A stretch of 64,000 bases of DNA from Vreelandella piezotolerans (GTDB lineage Bacteria; Pseudomonadota; Gammaproteobacteria; Pseudomonadales; Halomonadaceae): assembly GCF_012427705.1 (NCBI RefSeq), contig NZ_CP048602.1:1240001-1304000 (forward strand), given 5' to 3'. The notes beneath the pieces are model-generated. The model did not search any database and was not told the DNA's origin. It saw only the letters and a list, made by a program, of their open reading frames with translations. The position numbers were made by a program, and so were the translations under genes. This document shows, piece after piece, positions 1-8,457 of the stretch (position 1 is the first letter of the stretch; each line of letters starts with the position of its first letter).

Positions 1-1
1 G

Positions 2-577
2 ACTCTATTGGAGCAGCCCGAAGGCAGCGACGCCATTCCGGCGTTGGCCGAGCACCTGACGGCGACGTCACCCCAGCTCGTGATCACCGGCACCCGCGCG
101 GAGCGCGGGGAGGGCTCGGGGCTGTTGCCCTACGCGTTGGCAGAACGCCTGGGATGGCCGTTGATCAATGGCTTGGCGGCCGTCGAAAACGTGGAGAACG
201 GCGTGCTGACCCTGCTGCAGGCGCTGCCACGCGGACAGCGTCGTCGCCTCAAGGTGCGCCTGCCGGCCATCATCAGCGTGGACGAGGCGGCGCCGGTGGC
301 GCGTCAAAGTGCCTTTGGTCCGGCGCGGCGCGGGGAACTGGCCGTCGAGCCGACCCAGCCCGAAGCCGATACGGCACTGGCCGAGTGGCACCTGGCCCCC
401 GCCCGTAAACGGCCCAAGCGTTTGAAGATCGTCAAGGCCGCGTCGGCCAGGGATCGCTTCAAGGCGGCGGCCGCCAAGTCCGAGGGCAAGGGCGGTCAAG
501 TGCTCACCGACGTGACGCCTGAGCAGGGCGCCGAGGCGATCTACAAGCTGCTCAAGGAGGAGGAGGTGCTACGCTGA
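2..577 (+). CDS. Electron transfer flavoprotein beta subunit-like protein (5' end missing)
   Basis: The reading frame is open to the left edge of the window, so this is the C-terminal part of a longer protein; the TTG at position 8 is probably internal. The segment ITGTRAERGEGSGLLPYALA followed by a basic stretch (GQRRRLKVRLP) and a lysine/alanine-rich tail resembles ETF beta subunits of the kind linked to dimethylglycine and sarcosine demethylation in pseudomonads. ETF beta binds AMP and, with ETF alpha, carries electrons from flavin dehydrogenases to the respiratory chain. Its place beside betaine catabolic genes supports that role: it could accept electrons from a dimethylglycine demethylase encoded to the left, outside the window. 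The family call is from memory of sequence pattern; the exact partner is inference. Confidence 0.7.
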   Translation, partial: TLLEQPEGSDAIPALAEHLTATSPQLVITGTRAERGEGSGLLPYALAERLGWPLINGLAAVENVENGVLTLLQALPRGQRRRLKVRLPAIISVDEAAPVARQSAFGPARRGELAVEPTQPEADTALAEWHLAPARKRPKRLKIVKAASARDRFKAAAAKSEGKGGQVLTDVTPEQGAEAIYKLLKEEEVLR

Positions 578-603
578 CGTCTATCCCTCTAGCGTTACCT
601 ACC

Positions 604-628
604 AAGCCCGCACTCCCGCGGGCTTTTC
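604..628 (+). terminator. Rho-independent terminator after the ETF-like gene
   Basis: An 8-bp stem AAGCCCGC (604-611) pairs with GCGGGCTT (618-625) and is followed by a T-rich run. It lies 27 bases after the stop codon and also sits just past the end of the convergent minus-strand gene. Confidence 0.8.
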
Positions 629-654
629 ATTGCGTGCGCATGTGGGGGCGTTGG

Positions 655-1542
655 TTACTTGGCGCAAAAGGCGGGAGATACCCGTAGCCGCTGGCGTTCG
701 AGGCGCAGGCCTATCCAGGCGTGCAGCACTAGCACCAGGATCACCACGCCGCCACCGATCAGCGTCGAGACGCTGGGCGCTTCGCCCAGTAACCACCACA
801 CCCACGCCGTGCCCAGGGCGGTTTCGACCAGATAAAACAGCGCCACTTCGGTGGAGGGCAGGTAGCGGGTGGCGCTGTTGATCAGTACCGTCGCCAAGGG
901 CATTTGCACGAGCCCCATCAAGGCCAGTACGCCGTAGCGCTGGGCATCGAGGGCCAGCGGCGTGGCCATGGAGAGTGCCACCGCGGCGGATAGCAGCCCA
1001 CCTCCGGCGACCACCGTCATGGTATCGACGGCTGGAAAACGGCGCAGCAGCGTCAGGTTGCCACCGATGGCGACGGAGGCCGCCAGGGCGTACAGGTTAC
1101 CCAGCAGCATCCCGTGGGCGCCGTGGCCCATGAAGACCAGGCTCATGCCCAGCATGCAGGCCACGATGGCCGCCAGCGTGTGCCGGGCGACCCTCTCCCC
1201 CAGGAACATCCGTGAGAACACGGCGGCGAACAGCGGCGCGGTGCTGAGAATCACCACCACGTTGGCAACGCTCGCGTTCATCACCGCCAGCACGAACAGG
1301 CTGGAGATCAGCGCCAGCAGAACGGCCGAGGCCAGTGACGCCATCGGGTAACGTCGCAAGGCCGTCAGCCGCTGGCCGACAGTGCATATGAGCCCCAGTA
1401 CGCAGAACATCAATAGGCCGCGCCAGAAGATGACGGTCCAGCCGTCGGTGGCGGCGAGCCGGATCAGCAGACCGTCGAAACTGAGAAATACCACACCGAG
1501 TATCACGATGAGCAGGCCGCATTGATACGTTGTGAGCTGCAT
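655..1542 (-). CDS. EamA/DMT-family transporter, about 10 membrane segments
   Basis: A 295-residue hydrophobic protein with the two-repeat layout of the drug/metabolite transporter superfamily (two EamA domains of about five helices each, roughly residues 10-140 and 150-285). Early features include a conserved aromatic/arginine turn (TVIFWRGLLMF) typical of the first repeat and LMGLVQMPLATVLINSATRYLPSTEVALF in shorter pieces typical of the second. The C-terminal tail is basic, as expected for a cytoplasmic end. The substrate cannot be read from sequence; relatives export amino acids or other small metabolites. It is transcribed in the same direction as the symporter and betaine transporter upstream, but the 98-base gap carries a hairpin, so it may have its own transcript. 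Confidence 0.8.
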   Translation of the reverse strand: MQLTTYQCGLLIVILGVVFLSFDGLLIRLAATDGWTVIFWRGLLMFCVLGLICTVGQRLTALRRYPMASLASAVLLALISSLFVLAVMNASVANVVVILSTAPLFAAVFSRMFLGERVARHTLAAIVACMLGMSLVFMGHGAHGMLLGNLYALAASVAIGGNLTLLRRFPAVDTMTVVAGGGLLSAAVALSMATPLALDAQRYGVLALMGLVQMPLATVLINSATRYLPSTEVALFYLVETALGTAWVWWLLGEAPSVSTLIGGGVVILVLVLHAWIGLRLERQRLRVSPAFCAK

Positions 1543-1574
1543 GATCGCGTCTCCTTGGTCGTCTTGAAGTGAAG

Positions 1575-1595
1575 CGCCCGCCGAGTAGGCGGGCG
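1575..1595 (-). terminator. Inverted repeat, possible terminator of the SSS symporter gene
   Basis: CGCCCGCC (1575-1582) and GGCGGGCG (1588-1595) form an 8-bp stem with a 5-base loop, 45 bases past the symporter stop codon. There is no clear T tract on the minus strand, so it may act as a weak or Rho-assisted terminator. Confidence 0.45.
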
Positions 1596-1640
1596 ATGGA
1601 CGTCGTCAGGCCGATGAGGCGAGCGGCCTCGCGGTGATCG

Positions 1641-3386
1641 TCACTGGGTTGGACGGCTGGCTATTGCCGGGTTCTTCGCGTGACGTTCGCGCACTATCCA
1701 GACACCCACGGCACCCGCGATCAGCGGCATGCTGCCGCAGCCGATGGCCAGCAGATAACCGCCCTGAACCGCCCCGCTGGGCAGCGCGAAGCGCTCGGCG
1801 AACCCCGCCAGTATGGCGGCGTACTGCCGCCACAGAAACACGCCGATGGCGACGCCCGAGAGCATGGTGCACAGGGCGATCCAGCGGGTGCCGGATACCC
1901 AGCCGCTCATGGCGCTGGCATCGAATTCGTGCAGAAAGGCTCGATACGCCGACTCGGCCTCGCTCACCTGGGTCACACGCGAGGCCAGCGTAATGGCCAC
2001 CAGGGCCAAGAGCGTGCTGAGCAGCACCGGATGCAGGTAGACGGGCAGACTAAGCCACTCGGCCTGCACCATCAACGAGAGCGCGACATTACCGGCAAAG
2101 CCTACGACCAAGCCCCAGCTTGCGCCCGCCGCGGTGATGCGACGGCTCCAGATGCTCATCAGCGCCACTGGCCCCCAGGAGGAGGCAAACAGGGTCGCCG
2201 CGAACCACACCACCGACATGACGGCGGGGGGCTGAAACAGTGCCAGCAGCAGCGCGATCAACCCAGCCACCAGCACCGCGATGCGGCTCTTGCGCATGGC
2301 CGACCGCTCATCCGTGGAGGCGGGCAGGATGTCGTTGGAGAGGCTGAAGCCAATGATCGATAGAAAGGTCGAGCAGGAGGAGAGCCCGGCAGCGAACACC
2401 CCGGTCAGAATGACCACCCCCAGCCAGGTCGGCAGCACGTTGAGCGCCACCCAGACCATCGAACGCTCTGGTTCGAGCGTCGAGTCGTACAGGTTGATCG
2501 CGGCGCCGGTCATCATCATCAGTGCGTAGAAAACGGCCAGCGCCACGGCAGTGAGCATGGCCGAGCGCATCACCACGTGCTCGTTACGGGCCATTAAATA
2601 GCGGCTGGACTGCCAGGGGCTTGCCGCCAGCACTGCGGCCCACACGAGCCCCAGGGTGAGGCCCCACACCAGCGCTTCGCCAGCAGAAGAGAAGCTGGCC
2701 TCCGGCCCGTCGATCACCCCATGCCAAAGCGCAATGCCGGGTTTGTCGGTCTGGATCAGCAGCCCCTCGACGACCCCGCTCCAGCCGCCTAGGTCGTGGA
2801 TGACATACAGCGACCCGCCCACGGCGGCCAGGGAGAAGATCACGAACATGATGGTATCGGTGAGCATCACCCCCGGCGAGCCGGAGTAGAGGATGAAACC
2901 GGTGTAGGTCGCCCATACCAGCACCAGACCCACCCAGTAGGGCATGCCGGTCAGTTCGGCGAACATGATGCCCGCCCCCTGCATCACGCCCAGCAGGTAA
3001 GCCCCTAAGCCAATGATCGTGGTGAGACCGGCGATGGCCTGTACCCGACGCGAGGCAAAACGCTTGCCGAAGAACTCCGGCACGGTGCACGCGCCGCTGC
3101 GGCGCAGGTAGCGGCCGAACACCAGTGCCCCCAGCAGGCAGCCCGACGTGCTGACCGCCGCAAAGATCAGCATCACGAACGGATAGCCCTGGTAGGCAAA
3201 CCCCGTTTCGCCTAGAAAGGCGCTGGTACTTAGGTAGCTGGCCACTAGGGTGCCGAGAATGAAGAAGGTAGGCGCATTGCGGCCAGCGACCAGATAGTCG
3301 TCCAGCCCCTTGACGCGCCGTCCGGCCAAATGACCGATCACGAAATAGCCGACCAGGCTTAGCAGTATTGCGATGGTGTAGATCAT
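1641..3386 (-). CDS. Sodium:solute symporter (SSS family)
   Basis: The 581-residue integral membrane protein begins with a hydrophobic helix and then the LDDYLVAGRN segment that marks the start of the SSS core, followed by STSAFLGETGFAYQGYP, which matches the sodium-site region of the family. About 13-14 membrane helices can be drawn by eye. SSS proteins couple sodium entry to uptake of proline, pantothenate, acetate, choline or related solutes. Its place in a betaine island, next to a BCCT carrier and on the same strand, suggests uptake of a methylated amine, amino acid or other compatible solute, but the substrate is not determined. The ATG start at 3386 gives the usual membrane N-terminus. 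Confidence 0.85.
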   Translation of the reverse strand: MIYTIAILLSLVGYFVIGHLAGRRVKGLDDYLVAGRNAPTFFILGTLVASYLSTSAFLGETGFAYQGYPFVMLIFAAVSTSGCLLGALVFGRYLRRSGACTVPEFFGKRFASRRVQAIAGLTTIIGLGAYLLGVMQGAGIMFAELTGMPYWVGLVLVWATYTGFILYSGSPGVMLTDTIMFVIFSLAAVGGSLYVIHDLGGWSGVVEGLLIQTDKPGIALWHGVIDGPEASFSSAGEALVWGLTLGLVWAAVLAASPWQSSRYLMARNEHVVMRSAMLTAVALAVFYALMMMTGAAINLYDSTLEPERSMVWVALNVLPTWLGVVILTGVFAAGLSSCSTFLSIIGFSLSNDILPASTDERSAMRKSRIAVLVAGLIALLLALFQPPAVMSVVWFAATLFASSWGPVALMSIWSRRITAAGASWGLVVGFAGNVALSLMVQAEWLSLPVYLHPVLLSTLLALVAITLASRVTQVSEAESAYRAFLHEFDASAMSGWVSGTRWIALCTMLSGVAIGVFLWRQYAAILAGFAERFALPSGAVQGGYLLAIGCGSMPLIAGAVGVWIVRERHAKNPAIASRPTQ

Positions 3387-3521
3387 GGGGGGCGCCGTGG
3401 AGTCGTTGAAGTTATGTCGTATGACGTGATGTGAATGACGTCATCTTAATGGTGCAGCGCGTGGCGGGACGACTCATTGCCAGCAGCGCCCTATAGTGCC
3501 GGAATCACGACACGCTGTCCG

Positions 3522-3557
3522 AAAAACGAACGGGGCGCCATGTGCGTGGCGCCCCGT
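3522..3557 (-). terminator. Terminator of the BCCT transporter gene
   Basis: A perfect 11-bp stem, ACGGGGCGCCA (3530-3540) with TGGCGCCCCGT (3547-3557), lies 23 bases after the BCCT stop codon. On the minus strand it is followed within a few bases by five T residues. Confidence 0.75.
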
Positions 3558-3579
3558 CATCTGCCGTTAATTGACGCGA

Positions 3580-5160
3580 TCAGACGACGGCGTTGGGCAC
3601 CGTGTTGATCTGCTTCCACTCTTTGTGCAGCCCTTTATAGAGGCTGAAACACATCAGCAGCAGCACGATGGTGAAGGGAAGGCCGGTGGCGACCGCGCCC
3701 GCCTGGAGTGCCGTGAGGGCAGTGCTGCCTCCGCCGTAGAGCAGCACGCCGGCAATCACACCCTCCAGGGTGGCCCAAAAGACGCGCTGGCTTCTGGGCG
3801 CGTCGGTCTTGCCGCCCGCGGTGATGTTGTCGATGACCAGCGAGCCGGAGTCCGAGGAGGTGATGAAGAAGACCAGCACCAGCACGATGGCCAGCGTCGA
3901 GGTGATACTGGTCAGGGGCAACTGCTCCAGCATATGGAACATGGCAAGCGAAACGTCACTGATGCCGTTGGCCAACTCACCGACCCCGTTGGTCGCTTGA
4001 GAGAGCGCCGTGCCGCCAAAGGTGCTCATCCAGACCAGCGTGACCAGCGTTGGCACTAACAGTACCGCAATCAAAAACTCACGAACCGTGCGTCCCTTGG
4101 AGACGCGAGCGATGAACATGCCGACGAACGGTGACCAGGAGATCCACCACGCCCAGTAGAAGATGGTCCAGCCGTGGTACCAGGTGTCATCCTCGCGGCC
4201 GATCCAGTTCGACAGCGGCAGAAGATAGCTGGCGTAGTCCACTGCGGTGGTGCCGATACCCGTCAGGATCATCAGGGTCGGGCCCGCGACGACCACGAAC
4301 AGCAGTAGCGCCGCCGCAATGACCATGTTGATGTTGGAAAACAGCTTGACACCGCCATCGATGCCCCGCCATACCGAGATCAGCGCGATGACCGTGACCA
4401 CGACGATGATCGCCAGCTGGGTGCCAATGGTATTGGGCACGTCGAACAGGTAAGCGAGGCCGCCTGCCGCCTGGGTCGCGCCAAACCCGAGCGAGGTCGC
4501 CAATCCGAAGATGGTGGCCAGTACGGCGAGAATGTCGATGACATGGCCAGCCCAGCCGCGGGTACGCTCGCCCAGAATGGGGTAAAAGGCGGAGCGCAGC
4601 GTCAGCGGCAGTCCTTTGTTATAGGCAAAAAACGCCAGCGAAAGCGCGACGACGGCATAGATGGCCCACGGATGTAGTCCCCAGTGGAACATGGTCGCGC
4701 CCATGGCGGCGCTGGCGCCCTCCGGCGTGCCCGCGGGCGCGTTGAGGGGGGTGCCGTACCAGTCGGTGTAATAGGCCACCGGTTCGGCGACGCTCCAGAA
4801 CATCAGGCCGATCCCCATGCCCGCTGCGAACAACATGGCAAACCAGGAGGTGCGTGAGTACTCCGGTTTGGCATCTTTGCCGCCCAAGCGAATTCGGCCG
4901 AGGGGTAAGCAGATCAGTATCAGGCAGAAGACTACGAAAACGTTACCCGCCACCATGAAGAGCCAGTCGAAATGCTCGATCGACCAGTTCTTGGCGAGAC
5001 CCAATTGTGCGTTCGCGGCGTCTGGATAGACCAGCGCATAGATAATGAAGAGCAGGATGGCGAGAGCGGAGAGTGGGAAGACGGGGTTATGGAAGTCCAA
5101 CCCCAGTATCTGTTTGTTGTCCTGTCCAGGCGACAGAACGGGATCATCGTCGTTGTTCAT
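3580..5160 (-). CDS. BCCT-family betaine/choline/carnitine-type transporter
   Basis: This 526-residue protein has the BCCT hallmarks: a glycine-rich helix AAGMGIGLMFWSVAEPVAYY, and the tryptophan-rich signature in WTIFYWAWWISWSPFVGMF followed by IARVSKGRTVREF. Twelve membrane segments are expected. BCCT carriers import quaternary ammonium compounds with sodium or protons. The family includes osmotically gated BetT/BetP types with long charged C-terminal tails; here the tail after the last helix is short (about 15 residues), which fits a nutrient-uptake role better than an osmosensor. Divergent placing beside fdhA and the gbc/sox genes makes glycine betaine the most probable substrate (inference). 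The ATG at 5160 gives a hydrophilic N-terminus ahead of the first helix. Confidence 0.9.
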   Translation of the reverse strand: MNNDDDPVLSPGQDNKQILGLDFHNPVFPLSALAILLFIIYALVYPDAANAQLGLAKNWSIEHFDWLFMVAGNVFVVFCLILICLPLGRIRLGGKDAKPEYSRTSWFAMLFAAGMGIGLMFWSVAEPVAYYTDWYGTPLNAPAGTPEGASAAMGATMFHWGLHPWAIYAVVALSLAFFAYNKGLPLTLRSAFYPILGERTRGWAGHVIDILAVLATIFGLATSLGFGATQAAGGLAYLFDVPNTIGTQLAIIVVVTVIALISVWRGIDGGVKLFSNINMVIAAALLLFVVVAGPTLMILTGIGTTAVDYASYLLPLSNWIGREDDTWYHGWTIFYWAWWISWSPFVGMFIARVSKGRTVREFLIAVLLVPTLVTLVWMSTFGGTALSQATNGVGELANGISDVSLAMFHMLEQLPLTSITSTLAIVLVLVFFITSSDSGSLVIDNITAGGKTDAPRSQRVFWATLEGVIAGVLLYGGGSTALTALQAGAVATGLPFTIVLLLMCFSLYKGLHKEWKQINTVPNAVV

Positions 5161-5285
5161 CGCGTTTCCTTTTAGGTTGTTGTAGTGCGTCGAGCAGGAT
5201 AGGCACCGCCGACGTCGGAAATTGTTGAGCGTGTTCGAGGCGAGAAGTATCTCGAAAGCGACCTCTACCTATTCATCCTGACGGG

Positions 5286-5304
5286 CATGTCTCGAATAGA
5301 CATG
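5286..5304. promoter_or_regulatory. Perfect dyad between the divergent BCCT and fdhA genes
   Basis: CATGTCT and AGACATG flank a five-base centre (CATGTCTCGAATAGACATG). It lies in the 243-base divergent gap, 99 bases upstream of the chosen fdhA start. The size and symmetry fit an operator for a dimeric repressor or activator. The GGCAT at 5284-5288 could instead pair with ATGCC at 5308-5312, followed by TTTTT, so a small terminator-like hairpin is an alternative reading. Confidence 0.4.
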
Positions 5305-5403
5305 TGGATGCCTTTTTGGAGCAAGTCTCGGGGTGGCGAAGGGATAGTGTGAAAAAGCGCCATTCACGCTATGCACAACAACAAGCAGCGACAGGAGTCA
5401 TCC

Positions 5404-6594
5404 ATGAGTGCAGCCAATCGCGGAGTCGTCTATAAGGGCCCAGGTGAAGTCGCCGTCGAATCTATTGCATATCCTGAGCTTGCGCTGGGGAATCGCAAAT
5501 GTGAGCACGGTGTCATTCTTAAAGTCGTGACCACCAACATCTGTGGCAGTGACCAGCACATGGTGCGGGGGAGAACCACCGCGCCTGCGGGTCTGGTGTT
5601 GGGCCACGAAATCACCGGGCTGGTGATCGAGACCGGTCGCGACGTCGAGTTCATCAAGCCGGGCGACTTGGTGTCTGTGCCGTTCAACATCGCTTGCGGC
5701 CGCTGTCGTAACTGTAAATCCGGCAAGACCGGCATCTGCCTCAACGTCAATCCGTCGCGTCCAGGCGCTGCCTATGGGTACGTGGACATGGGCGGTTGGG
5801 TAGGCGGCCAGACGGAGTACGTCATGGTGCCCTATGCCGACTTCAACCTGCTGAAGTTCCCGGATGCCGATCAGGCCATGGAGAAGATCAAGGATCTGAC
5901 CCTGCTCTCCGATATCTTCCCTACCGGTTTTCACGGCTGCGTAACGGCCGGCGTCGGACCGGGCAGTACCGTCTATATCGCTGGCGCGGGCCCGGTGGGG
6001 CTGGCCGCTGCGGTGTCCGCTCAACTGTTGGGCGCAGCCTGCGTGATCGTCGGCGATATGATCGAAGAGCGTCTGGCCCAGGCCCGCAGCTTTGGCTGTG
6101 AAACCCTCGACTTGACCCAAGACGGTGATATGGCCGACAAGATCGAGGCGATTCTCGGCGAGCGAGAGGTCGATGCCTTCGTCGACTGCGTGGGGTTCGA
6201 AGCCCACGCCTGCGGCTGTAACCATGGCAAAGAGGCGCCCGCCACGGTTCTCAACTCGGCCATGTCGCTGACCCGTGCGGGCGGGCAGATCGGTATTCCC
6301 GGTCTGTACGTGACCGAAGATCCAGGCGCGGCTGACGAGGCGGCCAAGCAGGGCGCGTTGAGCATGCGCTTTGGCCTCGGCTGGGCCAAGTCCCACAGCT
6401 TCCATACGGGGCAGTGCCCGGTGATGCAGTATCACCGTCCGCTGATGCAGGCGATCCTTTTCGGTAAGGTCAAGATCGCCGATGCGGTCAACGTACAGAT
6501 GATCGATCTGGATCAGGCGCCCCAGGGCTATGCCGATTTCGATGGCGGTGCGGCCAAGAAATTCGTCATCGATCCCCACGGCAGCGTGGCTTGA
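5404..6594 (+). CDS. fdhA: Glutathione-independent formaldehyde dehydrogenase
   Basis: This 396-residue zinc-dependent medium-chain dehydrogenase oxidises formaldehyde to formate with NAD and needs no glutathione. Catalytic zinc ligands are visible as Cys47 in NICGSD and His68 in VLGHE; the structural zinc cysteines are Cys98, 101, 104 and 112 in the CGRCRNCKSGKTGIC stretch. The nucleotide fold follows around GAGPVGLAAAVSAQLLGA. The numbering is one more than the ligands described for the Pseudomonas putida enzyme. An ATG 33 bases upstream is in frame, but AGGAG at 5393-5397 points to the start at 5404. Next to gbcA/gbcB and the sox genes, its job is to remove formaldehyde released by oxidative N-demethylation. 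A strong terminator follows. Confidence 0.93.
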   Translation: MSAANRGVVYKGPGEVAVESIAYPELALGNRKCEHGVILKVVTTNICGSDQHMVRGRTTAPAGLVLGHEITGLVIETGRDVEFIKPGDLVSVPFNIACGRCRNCKSGKTGICLNVNPSRPGAAYGYVDMGGWVGGQTEYVMVPYADFNLLKFPDADQAMEKIKDLTLLSDIFPTGFHGCVTAGVGPGSTVYIAGAGPVGLAAAVSAQLLGAACVIVGDMIEERLAQARSFGCETLDLTQDGDMADKIEAILGEREVDAFVDCVGFEAHACGCNHGKEAPATVLNSAMSLTRAGGQIGIPGLYVTEDPGAADEAAKQGALSMRFGLGWAKSHSFHTGQCPVMQYHRPLMQAILFGKVKIADAVNVQMIDLDQAPQGYADFDGGAAKKFVIDPHGSVA

Positions 6595-6634
6595 TCGCAG
6601 CAACGCCATAGCATCGGCTAAGGCAACGATCACG

Positions 6635-6662
6635 AACGGCACTCCACGGAGTGCCGTTTTTG
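6635..6662 (+). terminator. Rho-independent terminator of fdhA
   Basis: AACGGCACTCC (6635-6645) pairs with GGAGTGCCGTT (6648-6658) and is followed directly by a run of T. The innermost pairs must open to form the loop. Confidence 0.9.
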
Positions 6663-6711
6663 TCGTGGATGGTGTGAGCCCGGCACTCTTTCCTTAGCGC
6701 GTATCGAGGCC

Positions 6712-6741
6712 GTTGAGAGAGTTGTTGAGAGAGTTGTTGAG
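6712..6741. repeat. Short tandem repeat, 12-bp unit, 2.5 copies
   Basis: GTTGAGAGAGTT occurs at 6712-6723 and 6724-6735 and is followed by a partial GTTGAG. It lies between the terminators of the converging fdhA and gbcA genes, so it is probably neutral spacer. Confidence 0.7.
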
Positions 6742-6750
6742 TGCCCATCA

Positions 6751-6779
6751 AAAAGCTGGCCCGCGTTTGCGGGCCAGCT
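6751..6779 (-). terminator. Rho-independent terminator of gbcA
   Basis: A perfect 11-bp stem AGCTGGCCCGC / GCGGGCCAGCT with a four-base GTTT loop on the plus strand, followed on the minus strand by TTTT. It lies about 30 bases beyond the gbcA stop codon. Confidence 0.9.
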
Positions 6780-6809
6780 GCTGGGTGCCGTGTGGCTCAC
6801 GCCTATTGA

Positions 6810-8096
6810 TCAACCCTGGGCGAGCTTGAGCGACGGCTGGTCGTTTTCGAGATTCTCTAGCATGCGCGCGGCATACCAGTTGACGAAGTCGATCACGCCG
6901 AATTCGTAGGTTTCCGAGTACGGGCCGGGCTGGTAGGCCTTGGAATTGATACCACGCTGGTTCTCTTCCGCCAGCTGGCGATCCTGGTCGTTGGTGGCAT
7001 CCCATACTTGGCGCAGCCGCTCGGGATCGTAGTCGACCCCCTCTACCGCATCTTTGTGCACCAGCCACTTGGTGGTCACCATGGTTTGCTGAGGGCCAAT
7101 GGGCAGCACGCGGAACACCACCGCGTGATCGCCCATGAAGTGGTTCCAGGAGTTCGGGAGATGCAGAATGCGCAGCGAGCCCATGTCGGGGCTTTGTAGG
7201 CGTCCCATCAGCTTCTGGCTACCCGGTTTGCCATCCATGGTCATGGAGACGATACCGTCCAGCAGCGGTGTGCGGGTGAGGCGATTGCGCTTGCCATGCC
7301 GCTTTAGCTGATAAGGAACGCGCTCGGCATCCCAGTCCGCCTGCTTTTTGGCCACCAGCGCCTTGTAGGCGGGGGTGGCGCGGGGGTCGTCGGTATCGTC
7401 GAACTCCTGCAGCGAGTTGAGTAGCTCAGGGTGCGACCCGTTGCAGTGGTAGCATTCACGGTTGTTTTCGATCACCAGCTTCCAGTTGGCCTGCTCGACG
7501 ATGGTGGACTCGACGGCCACCTTGACGTTATCCATCTGGTAGGGTTCGAGGTAGTGATCCAGGGTGGCGAGGAACTCATCGAACGCGGGCGGTTGTTCGC
7601 TCAAGTTGATGAAGATGAAACCGCCCGCCGTCTCTGCGTGGACCGGCTTGAGGCCGAACTGTTTGAGATCGAACTGGCTGCCCATTTCGCTGCCTGCGAA
7701 CAGCAGGCGGCCGTCGAGCTCGTACGTCCACTGGTGGTAGGGGCAGACCAGCTTGGCGACCTTGCCTTTTTCTTTCAAACACAGACGCGAGCCGCGATGG
7801 CGGCAGACGTTGTGAAAGGCGTGAATGGTGCCGCCGTCGCCACGGACGATGACGATTGGGTTATCGCCGATGTCCAGGGTCATGAAGTTGCCCTTGGCGG
7901 GAATTTCGCAGGTCATGCCCGCAAACAGCCACTCTTTCTCGAACACTTCTTGCATGTCGAGCGCAAACAGCCGGGCATCGTTGTAAAACGGCTGCGGGAG
8001 CGAATAGGTCGTTTCGCGGGTTCGCAGCATTTGGGCCGTTGCCTCGCGCGCCGCTGCCAGCGGGTCTTCCATCATGTTCAACACACTTTTTTGCAT
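6810..8096 (-). CDS. gbcA: Glycine betaine monooxygenase, Rieske oxygenase component
   Basis: The terminal oxygenase removes one methyl group from glycine betaine, giving dimethylglycine and formaldehyde. The 428-residue protein shows a Rieske [2Fe-2S] site (Cys98 and His100 in CRHRGSRLC; Cys118 and His121 in CPYHQW) and a mononuclear iron site (Glu214, His217 and His222 in NRECYHCNGSH). The open frame extends to 8270, but the ATG at 8096 has GAGGAT eight bases ahead and gives the usual family N-terminus; the extra 58 residues look unlike protein. It is divergent from its reductase gene gbcB across a 361-base gap, the arrangement known in pseudomonads, where the AraC-type activator GbdR drives both. 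No gbdR-like gene lies in this window. Confidence 0.93.
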   Translation of the reverse strand: MQKSVLNMMEDPLAAAREATAQMLRTRETTYSLPQPFYNDARLFALDMQEVFEKEWLFAGMTCEIPAKGNFMTLDIGDNPIVIVRGDGGTIHAFHNVCRHRGSRLCLKEKGKVAKLVCPYHQWTYELDGRLLFAGSEMGSQFDLKQFGLKPVHAETAGGFIFINLSEQPPAFDEFLATLDHYLEPYQMDNVKVAVESTIVEQANWKLVIENNRECYHCNGSHPELLNSLQEFDDTDDPRATPAYKALVAKKQADWDAERVPYQLKRHGKRNRLTRTPLLDGIVSMTMDGKPGSQKLMGRLQSPDMGSLRILHLPNSWNHFMGDHAVVFRVLPIGPQQTMVTTKWLVHKDAVEGVDYDPERLRQVWDATNDQDRQLAEENQRGINSKAYQPGPYSETYEFGVIDFVNWYAARMLENLENDQPSLKLAQG

Positions 8097-8457
8097 ACCA
8101 GTATCCTCGTGAACCACCGCTTTCCTGTTGAGGGCTGCGAGTCGGCCGTTAGTCAAGATCGTTTGTCTTGTTGTTGTGCTGCGTAACCTGGCGTTTTGTT
8201 CGACTGTGGTGCGATGTCTGTGGCTGATTGTGTTGCAGACGACCGTGGGCGAGTTATCCAGCCGCGACATACGGTGACGCAGTGGCGACTAAAAAAGTGA
8301 TTTCTAAACGAGAGAGAGTGGCGCGAGGTAAGTGCGCGTCGCTGTCAGGTAAGTCTGCTGGGTTGGGCATCCCCAGAATGCTCGTCAACGGTACTGGTCG
8401 TGCAGCGACACGATCCGGTGATGCACAGCGATGAAGGCCGGTCAGGCAGAGGCGATA
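8097..8457. promoter_or_regulatory. Divergent control region between gbcA and gbcB
   Basis: This 361-base gap separates the two divergent halves of the betaine monooxygenase and must hold both promoters. It is richer in G/T and A tracts than its flanks (for example AAAAAAGTGATTTCTAAA around 8290-8308). I see the loose direct repeat CTGTGG near 8206-8225 but no dyad strong enough to call an operator. Control by a betaine-responsive AraC-type activator is expected from relatives, not shown here. Confidence 0.5.

Noticed and set aside
5398..6642. A 414-codon minus-strand frame opposite fdhA
   Set aside because: It runs through the fdhA terminator region and has only shadow-type composition.
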